A DNA stretch of 64,000 nt from Rhea pennata (lineage: Eukaryota; Chordata; Aves; Rheiformes; Rheidae): NCBI RefSeq assembly GCF_028389875.1, contig NC_084687.1, positions 6,174,157 through 6,238,156 on the forward strand, given 5' to 3'. Below are positions 46,201 to 56,135 of this stretch, piece after piece. A program made the position numbers and the translations under genes. A model generated the notes under the pieces. That model searched no databases, was not told the DNA's origin, and saw only the letters and a list, made by a program, of their open reading frames with translations. The number at the start of each line of letters is the position of its first letter. Within the stretch, counting starts at the first letter, position 1.

Positions 46201-49200
46201 GAAGAGAAATTACTTCCAAGAGTTTTATTGGTGCTGTACGTACAGAGACTGTTTGCTGCTATAATAAGTATTCTAGCCTTGTTCTCAGCAAAAGCAAGAA
46301 ACCCCATCAAAGACAGCTAAGGGTGCCTGACTGCTCAGCTGGACCATGTTTATTGCTTCCAGGAGGCCTCGTCTATAGGGTGCTGTTTTGCTGTTGTACC
46401 GTTTACCCATTTTAAAAATTGGAAAATGTTCAGAATTTGAAGGAGTATTCAAGACTTTTAATTTGAAACAATTACTTTAGGATTTGTTCCCTATTTTGTT
46501 TGTCTTTTATTAATACCTTTTTAGCAGACAGATCTTGGTTCCATATTTGATGGAAATAGTCTTACATTTTTCTGCTGCTGTTTTTCCCTGCAGTTATTCC
46601 CTGTATGCCACCTCCTGAGATTGCAAATGGACAGCTCAGTGGTGACAGTGAAGACTTTACCTTTGGCTCAACTGTTACTTACAGCTGTCACCCTGGCTTT
46701 TCTCTCATTGGAGAGTCCACGATTCACTGTACGTCAGTTGATAAATTGAATGGAAAATGGAGTGGTCCAGCCCCTGAATGCAAAAGTAAATGTTTTTTTC
46801 TCTACCATTTTCTCTTGATTTCATTTCTCTTGCCTCCTCCATGTGAAACTGTAATTTCCAGATGAGTTGACAAACATGAAAAAACTGATTTGAGTTTTAA
46901 ATGATTCCCAAAAGCTTAATGCTCCCAAGTTGTGGTCAGAGACCGGGCTTGGTTTAACAGATTTTTCAGCCCATGGAAAGTCACTGCTATAATCTAGGTT
47001 GATCTAGAGTAGACTGCATTGCATTGCATTGCAGAACAGCCAACCAAGCAGGTAACCACAGGCAGGCTGGAGACCACAGCTGGTACAAATGGCTGAGGCG
47101 CTACCTCTATAGCAGCACAGTTCCCATAGTGTTAGCCAGATTTGTTTTCCCTTTGGTATTCCAGAAAGTGTAAATCAAAATGATCTAGTTGTTCAGGAGG
47201 TTCTAATTCTCAGCTCTCGAAAAGCGACTCTCTTCCTGCCTGTGCCCAAGGCTTCCTACAATTGAAGCCCTGATCTGTGTCATTTCTTAGTGATGTACTC
47301 GGTTCTGCGCTGCATGAAGGACCTGCTTCTTGTAGAGGCAATTCTGATAATGACTGTTTCTTTGCCTTTCCTTCCTGAAACAAATATTCTTACTGGCTTA
47401 CTTTTGCTTCCAGTGGTCAGATGTCAAAATCCCGAAGTGAAAAGTGGGGAGAAGGTGTCTGGTTTCGGCACTGAGTACACATATAAAGAAACAGTCACTT
47501 TTCAATGTAAACCTGGTCATGTTTTGATTGGTAGTAGTACCGTCACTTGTGAAGCAGACAGTATGTGGAAACCATCTCTGCCAACTTGTGAAGCACGTAA
47601 GTATGGGCGTATAAACCTGTTTAGTAGATCAGCTTCTAAATCTCAACAGTTGTACCCATGTGTTGGGAGCCCCTGGGGAGTGTGCTAGGATAAGAGTCCT
47701 TCTGGTGGCAGCCCAGGCCACTTATATGACATGAAGCTATGTATGAACTGCAAATGGTCCAAAAGTGTATTGAGAGAGGGAAACTGCTTTCTGTATCTGA
47801 TGCTCTTATTTCACCAGTTTCAGACTTGCTCAGGATGCTGGGCACAGCTGAATCCAGGTCCTTCAGACAGGGCTGGTGTTAAGCGAAGTAGCATCTCAGA
47901 AGCAGAGATGCTGCTCAATCTACATCTTTTCTCCAGTTAAGCAAACTGTGATAAATATTGGTGTTCGCTGAATTGGCCAAATGCAAACCGGATCCAGGAC
48001 ACTTGACAACCAAAACGGTTAAAATGATGTGCACTCGCAGTCAGCTTACTGTTGTTACTGGAGACCCTTTGGGTATGCTTCTGCAGCTAACTTTGCTGTT
48101 GTCTCCAATTGCTAGGTTACTGTGGTACTCCTCCAAGCTTCGCTTTCGCTGAATTAACAAGTGCTGTGAGCGACCAGTCTTTGGCTGAAACTAAGTTGAC
48201 TTACAAGTGTAAACCAGGTTATACTGCAGCAAGTGGAAAGTCTTCTATTGTTACTTGTCTGATAAATACAACTTGGTCTTCAGACCCTGACTTCTGTATA
48301 CGTGAGTATCTCTGTTCCTCTCCTATCTTGACTGACTATATACTAGTGACCTTTACACGCTTGAGATGTTATTTATTCTGAAATTTTGTTCATGTCCATC
48401 TCTGTGCAGACACACCTGGAAGTTTCTTGTTGAACTCTTTAAAGTGTATGGGGGTAAATCTAGCATTTTGGTCTACTCTGATAAACTTACAACAAGATCT
48501 GTGTGCCTTTAAATGCACATTTATCATATGTATAGAGATCAAGTGCTTTGTTTTCTGAACAAACTAAAGAACAGCTTAATTCTGCCTCCAGGTCCCCATA
48601 ATTCAGATGATTCTCTCGTGTGTGCATACTGAGTGATCCCCAGAGCAGCAAGTGCAATTGAGTGTGATTGTGGATTATTTTTTTTTCTTTATTTTTAGCA
48701 AAGCATGTTTTGAGGACAGTCAGGGGTACTGGTGAGACAGTGCCATAGAACTGTATTGTATTTCTTGCTAGTTCCTGTTCATAGCCTTTTCCACTTGATT
48801 TATAGAGCATAATTGCTACAATAAAATGAGCTTAGTTAGGTGAGATAAACATTGAACTAATGACATGCAATATTGCCACAATGAGACTGATCTACTAGTA
48901 GCAAAACTAGTATTGAGTAATACATATCACATTAGTACAGTTCTAACATAACAAAGGTCTGTAAATACTTTGTGCTATTCTTGATAATGAAGACAAAATT
49001 ACTCTTACCAAAAGACCTTGTATATGTGTCAAAAAAACTCCTGAAGTATTGGAATAGCTAAGGCATATCCTCTTGTGTATTTTGTACTGCATGTTTGCTT
49101 TGTGTTAGCAGACTTATGTAGCTCTAGCCCTCTGCTTGATTGGTTTAAGAACCTGCCTCTTAAAGCATGCCCGCTTTCAGCGAAGCACATGCCTGTACCT

Positions 49201-52200
49201 GGTACAGGCTGCTACCCTTTCTCTGTTCTGGCTGAGACTGAATCCAGTCACTTCTTATGCTACAGCACAAGCCTCTCTGCAGTGGAGTTGGGGGGGGGGG
49301 CAGCAGAGTCCTCCCCAGGCGTCCCTCAGTGCAGCTGAGTTTTTGCACAGTTGCAAGCCTGCCTGTGGTCTTGGTCATGTAAGTCTGGTTAAGAGCTATC
49401 GCTTGGCATCACTCTAAAAAGACAAATCAAGTAATTCTCATGCCAATTTCTTTTCCTCTAGGAAAGCAATGTTCTTCTCCCCAAATAAACAACGGGAAAG
49501 TAATAGCAGACAATTTCCAGTTTGAGACAACAGTGAGTTTCACCTGTAATGCTGGGTGAGTGGATCATTACTTAAGAGAGACTGAAGCTGAAGATTGGGT
49601 ATGGTGACCTGGAGGTGCTCCACAGATAGGCAATACATCCACCACCCCCGTTACCTGCCAGTTTCCCAGTACAAGTCCCCAGTAAAACTCTATTATGTCT
49701 TCAGTGAGATAAGCAAGTGTGGTGATTCATGCATAATTAGTAATCTCATTGTATTACTAATCGTGCATGCTTCAGTTCAGCTCTATATTCCAACTACATA
49801 CTGGAAACATGGGTGGGATACAGCTCTACTGAGCTACAGTAGGTCACCAGCACCCTGAGACAAAGTTCAGTGGAAACCTAGGAAAACGTTACAGGTCTGG
49901 GGGTATAAGTGAATGCATTTCAATCCTTTACAAAGAAAAGGAGGCAGTGGTTCCCTCTCTTTTAGATTGGGAGTTATTTCTGTGCCTCTTGCTGAGACAC
50001 TGGCGAGGGATCCCTCCTGCTAAAGCTTCTGAAAGTTTACACCCTTCCCTATTTGTCAGGTCAGGCAGCCCTTATTTGCTGCTTTAAAGTAGCTTTTGAG
50101 GTGTCCAGATCCCATTTCACAGCAGGAGCAACTTCTGTTCTTGTATCCATGCAATGGTGGAGGAGGAGGGTGAAGAACCCTTTCTAGGTTGTTTTCTGAA
50201 AATTATAAAATTCCTCTTTTTCTTTAGGTATAAATTAAAGGGGTCATCTTCCAGCACATGTGTGATTTCAGGAAATGGAGTTGGCTGGGATACAGCATTT
50301 CCAAGCTGTGAAAGTAAGAGGACCTGTGCCCAGAGCCATAAAGATAACAGTTGGAGCTGTTGTGGCGTAGCTGCTTTGCTGGAGAGCTTGGTCTGCTTGC
50401 TCTTGTGCTTCAAGCTGCTGTAATATTCAAAATTTCAATACTAGCTTGTTCTGTGAGGCCTTAGCTGGAATATTCTTGCGCAATTCAGAAGTCATGCTGA
50501 CAAACTGGAGGGAACCAGAGGAGAGCAACAGAAAGCAGGGTTTTCTTCTTCATGAAGCAACCCCTGAAACTGGAAAATCATGGAAAAATTAGGAAAATTA
50601 TGACCCCGTTTATAAGTAGAGGAAATTATCTTTCTCTCTAGTTGCCAGGGGAAAGATGAAAATAAATTGGGCTCAAATTTGATGTTAGAACTCTATCTAC
50701 ATAATTTGGTATAATACTGAAATCAGGTATTTATGGTGTTAGGCAAGGCTAAGAATTAAGAAATATTACAGAATTACCTTCACTACTGTTTTTTAACAGC
50801 AATGTCTGTGACTGCCCCACCATCTTTCCTTACTTCAAGAAGAGTCAGCAGATTACCACTGGGGTGGTTAATTTAATATGTCTTGTAAGTCAATCTTGGC
50901 TCTTAAAGCTAATTACTATAGTAAATTACTATAATTTTTCCTAGCTTACACGGTTGCATTCCACTTTCCTTCTAGTCTCCTGTTGAATAGGATGCCTCCA
51001 ACATACTAGTCTAGGCCAGTTACTTTGACAAGGAAAGTTCTGGCTTGTGTCTGGGAATTTAAGTTTCTTGCTCTGTATTTCAGGACTAAAGCTGGGGATG
51101 GCTGAAAAATTTCCTCTAGTCTAGTTAGGTGCTTCAGTGGCCATAGGCAGTAGCTGATGTCCAGTATTGAGCAAGAAAGCTAAAAGTATTTTCAGGTGTT
51201 TCTAGATGCATGTCAGTTGGTTACATCTTCTTCTCACACATCTGACACACATTTGCAGTTAGGAAAGTGCTCAGACGCTCTTGGTGGTGTCCTTCCTGTA
51301 GGACAGCTCCCTGATGTTTTCTGTGGACCGCCACCTACGATTGACAATGGAATACACAATGAAACAACAAAAAGCAGCTTTCTTCATGGCTCTGTTGTAG
51401 TCTATGAATGTAATAAGGGCTTCATCCTTACTGGAGAGGCCTCTATTCGCTGTGTATTAGAAGATGAATCTCATGGAGTCTGGAGTAAGCCTACTCCTGA
51501 ATGCAAAGGTGAGTAGCTGAGGTCCAGTATTGAGCAAGAAAGCTAAAAGTATTTTCAGGTGTTTCTAGATGCATGTCAGTTGGTTATATCTTCTTCCCAC
51601 ACATCTGACACACATTTGCAGTTAGGAAAGTGCTCAGACGCTCTTGGTGATGTTCTTCCTATAGGACAGCTCCCTGATGTTTTCTGTGGACCGCCACCTA
51701 CGATTGACAATGGAATACACAATGAAACAACAAAAAGCAGCTTTCTTCATGGCTCTGTTGTAGTCTATGAATGTAATAAGGGCTTCATCCTTACTGGAGA
51801 GGCCTCTATTCGCTGTGTATCAGAAGATGAATCTCATGGAGTCTGGAGCAAGCCTACTCCTGAATGCAAAGGTGACTCTCCTCTGTCTATCTTGCTGCCT
51901 CTTCTCTCTCTTTTGGAAAATTTATGTTTTTGCTGCCTCTTTGAATTCTCAAATCAAATACTTCAGTTAAGGAATAAGCCTTCAAAACTTCCTGAAATAG
52001 CTTGCATTGAAATCTAGTGCCAAAAGCACGTGACTAGGTTGCTGCAAAGACTTGCAGGCTACTGGAAGTGTATTCATTCATTAAACATGTGAAACCTTGG
52101 GTTACACAGGGGTCCCATTCCCTCTGCTATTTCAGTTGTCACTTTAATATGCATTGGCTTTGATTTGAGACACTGAATGTTGCATAGTTTGATGAACTGT

Positions 52201-52811
52201 TGTGCTTAATGGGTGTTCAGTTTCACATTTTTGCTCTTTTCTTTTCCAGGCACAGCTAACAAAATCATTGCTGGTAAGTAATAAAAATTCCTGTGTCTAG
52301 TGCATGTGTAAGTACTGGTCTGTCATGCTGTCCAGTGCTAATGCTAAGTGTGTATCTTAATGACTGCAAGTGCTGGCCATAGCGGTGTCAATGACTGTTC
52401 TCCCTGCTGCTTGGGCTTCCTCTCTTGCTAGCCACAGTCCCTGTAGCTGAAACAGCAGAAAGTGTTGGCTGCTGTGCTGTGAACATTAACATGTTAATAG
52501 CGTCATGTTGTTCTCTGAAGTCACTCTTAATCATGCTGTCTGTCCCATTTTTATGTTATTATCTCTTAAGCAATTTTATGCATTCTGCTTAAACCTGGAA
52601 TAGGCTTATGAGCTTTCCACACTTGTCATGTTTATATTTTTGTTGCTTTATGATCATTCTTTGAAAAAAGGAAAAAATGCTAAAGATACTCTGTGTCTGG
52701 GAGTGGGGAGGCAAAAAGTAAACAAACGTATTTGGAATGAAGACTGAAGTTTGTTTATCTCTTGTAGGAATTCTGCCCCTCTTCCTGGCAATCCTGATTA
52801 TTCACTTTTAG
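43187..52811 (+). CDS. eight-CCP complement regulator with GPI-type tail (CREG-like)
   Basis: Exons: 43187-43256 (signal, [20 protein letters not shown]), 43611-43796, 44504-44600 and 45663-45745, 46594-46785, 47414-47596, 48116-48301, 49462-49555 and 50228-50313, 51302-51508, 51665-51871, 52250-52273 and 52768-52811; they sum to 1659 nt (552 residues). Eight CCPs run from about residue 24 to 530. The C-terminus is [20 protein letters not shown] plus HF and a stop: small residues, then an uninterrupted hydrophobic end without basic anchor, as in GPI-anchored proteins. CCP1, 2, 3 resemble CCP5, 6, 7, so the ectodomain grew by block duplication. Chicken CREG is a GPI-anchored RCA protein; equivalence is suggested by architecture only. 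Confidence 0.8.
43257..43610 (+). other. G-run-rich first intron
   Basis: The intron between signal exon and CCP1 is packed with runs of three or more G on the coding strand, including an uninterrupted run of about 14 near 43400. It is 354 nt long and has no stop in the frame shared by the flanking exons. Such G-clusters can form quadruplexes and R-loops just downstream of a promoter. Confidence 0.75.
43611..47596 (+). other. CCP1-CCP4 exons of the GPI-type gene
   Basis: CCP1 (43611-43796, [17 protein letters not shown]), CCP2 split (44504-44600 and 45663-45745, [13 protein letters not shown] then [12 protein letters not shown]), CCP3 (46594-46785, [19 protein letters not shown]) and CCP4 (47414-47596, [15 protein letters not shown]). 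CCP1 is almost a template of CCP5: both have [12 protein letters not shown] or [12 protein letters not shown]. All cysteines are present. Confidence 0.88.
48116..51871 (+). other. CCP5-CCP8 exons of the GPI-type gene
   Basis: CCP5 is 48116-48301 and CCP6 is split (49462-49555 and 50228-50313). CCP7 (51302-51508) and CCP8 (51665-51871) are nearly identical copies beginning [17 protein letters not shown], from a 363-bp tandem duplication. If both are spliced in, the frame is kept because both are phase 1 on each side. Within the two exons I count only two base differences, one of which changes leucine to serine. Confidence 0.85.
50450..50640 (+). mobile_element. possible old CR1 LINE fragment
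   Basis: The stretch around 50495-50525 (GACAAACTGGAGGGAACCAGAGGAGAGCAACAG) resembles the CR1 region reading roughly 'gacaaactggagagggtccagaggagagccac'. Flanks are too diverged to set ends. It lies in the intron between CCP6 and CCP7. Confidence 0.35.
51149..51874 (+). repeat. 363-bp tandem duplication carrying one CCP exon
   Basis: Copy 1 starts at 51149 and copy 2 at 51512, each beginning GTAGCTGAKGTCCAG and ending GCAAAGGTGA. By eye there are about eight mismatches in 363 bases. Each copy has upstream intron, acceptor, the complete 207-nt CCP exon and four to five bases of the donor. The junction lies inside the donor of copy 1. Confidence 0.92.
52250..52811 (+). other. GPI-type C-terminal exons
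   Basis: 52250-52273 encodes GTANKIIA, and 52768-52811 encodes the hydrophobic [13 protein letters not shown] and TAG. The pair corresponds in position, size and phase to the two membrane-span exons of the gene at 32953 (27 nt and 58 nt). The TAG itself forms an acceptor-like TTTTAG. Directly after it, in another frame, lies [17 protein letters not shown] and a stop, resembling a stop-transfer and short tail. Confidence 0.7.
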
Positions 52812-53238
52812 GCTCAAGAAGAGGCAACTGGAAGAGCCAGAGCAACCCCTTGGAGAGCGCTGAATGGTAGATGTACTGGACTTGTCTCGTTGATCTCAGG
52901 ATTTCACTCTTGTGAGACTGAACTAGAAGAAGTAATCTGCAAACTTTAGATGAAAAAAAAATGGCTTTGATCCTCTATCATGCTCTCCCCTACTGCCTGG
53001 GAAGTGCTTATGCTTTTGGTTGCAGGTGTAACAGCTGCATGATGTGTTGAACATACAGCAGCTTGCATATGTGGCCTGTGCTGGATGGTTCCTGGCCCTC
53101 CAGATGAAACTACCATTCAGAAATCAAGTGCAGTTATGCCCCTGCTAAGTAGTAATGACACCAAAGACCTTCATCCTGCAGTATTGTAGACTCATGAAAA
53201 TAGGGCTTTTCAGGTACCTCCATGTTTTGTTTTTCAGC

Positions 53239-53367
53239 TCCACTAAGGTGGTGTTCTGTTGGATCCTAATTGCGATTTACAAGTGTCGTAAGTGTTCTGA
53301 GGTGAAAAGTGATGTTGGTACTGAGAGGGTTAACAGTGACTGTCTTCCTGTGAGCAATATACACTAG
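53239..53367 (+). other. candidate alternative terminal exon with hydrophobic segment
   Basis: An acceptor (TTGTTTTTCAG) is followed by an open frame STKVVFCWILIAIYKCRKCS... ending in TAG at 53365-53367. It could be reached from an alternative exon 52812-52866, whose phase fits on both sides. The hydrophobic core is only about 11 residues, short for a membrane span. It may be a minor isoform exon, an old membrane exon or chance. Confidence 0.25.
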
Positions 53368-54826
53368 AGAAAATTAAGACTGATGTTCGACTTGTGCTTC
53401 CTATTCTTATTATCTGTAGGTATGGAGAGACCTGAGAATATTCACGTAAGTGTTTGCTCTAGTTTTTACTTCAAGGCAAGGTTGTTGTGCAAATAGCAAT
53501 CCATATAAATTGGTACTTTCCCTGGAGAAAAATATTTAAATGCCTTATTTCAAAGAACTACTCTTTTGACTCTTCCTGTAGGTACTGAAAATAACCTTGT
53601 GGTCTCTGCAGTGGCAATGTCTTTGTATCTTATCAAAGCTTTTCTCTTCCTGCCTTGCAGAAACTCTTCTTGTCTCTTCATTGACTTTACGCTTAGGAAG
53701 TGGCAAAGTGGATTGCTTGGCTGAAAACTCTGGGGAGAAAGTTAAACAGAATGGGCGTTTCACAGCGTCAGTGGAGCTTGTCCCCAGGCAGGTGGTGTTC
53801 AGTCTACAGCAATGTCATGGCAACTGAACGCAGAACCTGCACGTGGCTTTGCAGATGCTACCAAACACCAGAAAGTCACCTCATCTGAACTTTTCACTTT
53901 CTGTCCCCATGCTTTCTGACTGATAGGAAATCAGTGTCTTAATTTGCACCTGAAAGCTGTTTGCTGGTTTTGGACAGTGGTGCAAGGGGCTATGCAGCCC
54001 AACTGCACCATCCATCCGGTGGTCATGTGGGGCTGCGCAAGGATAGAGTAGGAGTGTAGACCCCCAGTGCAAAGAAGGCTTGGGACCAGCTCAGCTCTGG
54101 AGGCTTCTCTTGGCTGCTGGGAAGGTGAGGGAGCAAAAACTCTTTTGGTGGCCAGTTGTGCTAACAGCTCAGGGAAGTTTCCTAGTCCAGTGCTGTGGGC
54201 AGTGGTGACACGTGGGGAGATCTTGGTGTGGCTCGTTGAGCAAACGTAGGTGCTGCTGTGCAGAAAGCCAAACCCTTGGTGCAGTCATCTGTGGTAATTG
54301 GGGCATGAAACTGCCTCTGCTATGTATTTTGCTTTCATCCTGCCAAAACTGGCCTAGTTAGGTGTTGCGTTGAGGATAGTTCAAGAAGGGTGTAGGGTAT
54401 AGATGAGTGAGAAAGCACGCGAAAATAAGGTATGCTGTCCACTCCTTTCTTTCTTGATTCAGGCTTTTTAGGTGCCATGGAGACAGCTCAAATAATGAGA
54501 TCTCGCTTACCATGTATAAACCAAAGATGGAGGCAGAAATTCCCTTGATTTGCTGGCTGATGGTCGGTCTTTGCTACAGTGACACTGTCTTTCCTGATTT
54601 TAACAGAACTGAGTTAAACGATCAGAGGGTTAAATTATCAATCTGCTGGCTTTGCATAATGCGTAACCAGGAAAGGGAAGCATTCAAAATGCACATACAT
54701 ACTACTGACTTCTTTGTTTCTGCTGTTTCTTCTGTTTATTAGTGCTTTCCTGTTAATAGGAACATGCGCCTAATTATAGGGAAAAACACGTGCCGTAGTT
54801 TCCATCAGTATGTTAGCCTCATTACA

Positions 54827-54832
54827 AATAAA
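54827..54832 (+). terminator. AATAAA, possible end of the GPI-type gene
   Basis: This is the only clear canonical hexamer I found between the GPI-type stop and the next CpG island. It would imply a 3'UTR of about 2 kb; a variant signal closer to the stop is equally possible. Confidence 0.35.
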
Positions 54833-55563
54833 CTTCTCCTTTCCATCTGGGAGGTTTTTCTGATTGACCGTCTTTGTGGTGCAGCAAAATAACTGTTTTC
54901 GGAAGTAAGTCTTACCAAATAAGAATTTGCAAATTGGTGGGTTTGGGTTTTTTTAATAAGCCGGGTGAATGACTATAGGAACAAAATACAAATTTAAAGC
55001 CTAGTAGCTTAGTGCTGTGTTCTGTTTTGTTATCTTAATCTCTGCACAGTCGTCATCCTTGCTGTGTAATTCAGTGATTTTTTCCAAATGAGTTAGCTTC
55101 TGTTACCAGGGTTGAGCTTGAAGCGATCCATCCTTGGCCAAGTGGAAGGAGCCGTAAACACTGTGACAAAGTTTACAAGTGCGGCCACTAAGATTTGCAG
55201 TTGAAAGAGCGCGAATGTACTGTGAATACAACCGAGTTGTACATAATTTTCCTTTGTAATGTAAATGTAACAAATCAAATTAAATTATGAAGCTTAAACG
55301 CTGTGTGTTTCGGAAGTCGTCAGTGAAGGACACCAAAGACCTCCGGCTTTGGGCTTGGCAAGCGCACGATGGCGGGTGCAGGTCTTGCCTGGCCCCCAGC
55401 TGCTCCCACGGCGAAAAGCCTGAGGTGTGGATTTTATTTCTCCTCTCCAGAGGTGTGGGATGACAGCACCAGGCAAGATGAGGCCTGGAGAAATAAGGGC
55501 TGGGAGAAGTGCGGCAGCCCTGGGCCTCGGCAGTTTGGGGAAGAGCCCCCGGGGCCACCTTGC

Positions 55564-55905
55564 CTCGGGGAGGAGGCTGCTCACCCCCTCCTCACGATGT
55601 CTTCCCCCCCGGCCTCATGGCGGCTCACCCCCTCCTCATGGCACTTTCCTTCCCCCCTGGCCTCATGGCGTCTTGCTCACTCCTCATGGTGTCTTCCTCC
55701 CCCCCCCACCTCATGGCAGCTCAACCCCTCCTCACGGCGCCTTCCTTCCCCTCACATCATGGCGGCTCACCCCCTCCTCATGGCACCTTCCTTTCCCCTG
55801 GCCTTGTGGCGGCTTCCCTCTCCTCACAGCACCTTCCTTCCCGCCCTGGCCTCGTGGCGGCTTCCCCCCAACCTCATGGCAGCTTCCCCCTCCTCGCAGC
55901 GGCTT
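55564..55905. repeat. 48-bp minisatellite (two 24-bp half units)
   Basis: Landmarks of the type GGCCTCATGGCGG recur at about 55611, 55659, 55707, 55753, 55800 and 55848, a spacing of 46-48 bases. Between them lies CCTCCTCATGGCACCTTCC, so each 48-mer is a doubled 24-mer. C runs of up to nine interrupt the array. It sits directly before the CpG-rich first exon of the CR-like gene. Confidence 0.85.
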
Positions 55906-56135
55906 CCCCTCAGCCCCCCGCTGGGTTCCTTCGCGGTGGCGGGAAGCCCCGTGCAGCTGCGGCCCCTTCCGCAGGCGAGGGGGAAGCCGGGCGCCCATAT
56001 CTGCCCGCCGCCCCGCGGGGCAGCCGCAGTCGCTGCGCGGTGGGCAGCGAGGGCCGCGCATGGCGCTCGCCGGCGCCTGCCACCTCCTGGGCACCGTCGC
56101 TCTGCTCCTGGCCGCCCGCACCCGTGCGCAAGGTA
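55900..56135 (+). promoter_or_regulatory. CpG-rich promoter region of the CR1/CR2-like gene
   Basis: High CpG density around the signal exon ATG at 56060, adjoining the minisatellite. No convincing TATA box was seen. It probably contains the transcription start. Confidence 0.55.

Larger units (their letters stand above)
52868..55560. other. 3' region and spacer after the GPI-type gene
   Basis: Apart from the candidate exon at 53239 and an AATAAA at 54827-54832, I see no gene, CCP exon or named repeat in this stretch. Confidence 0.45.
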
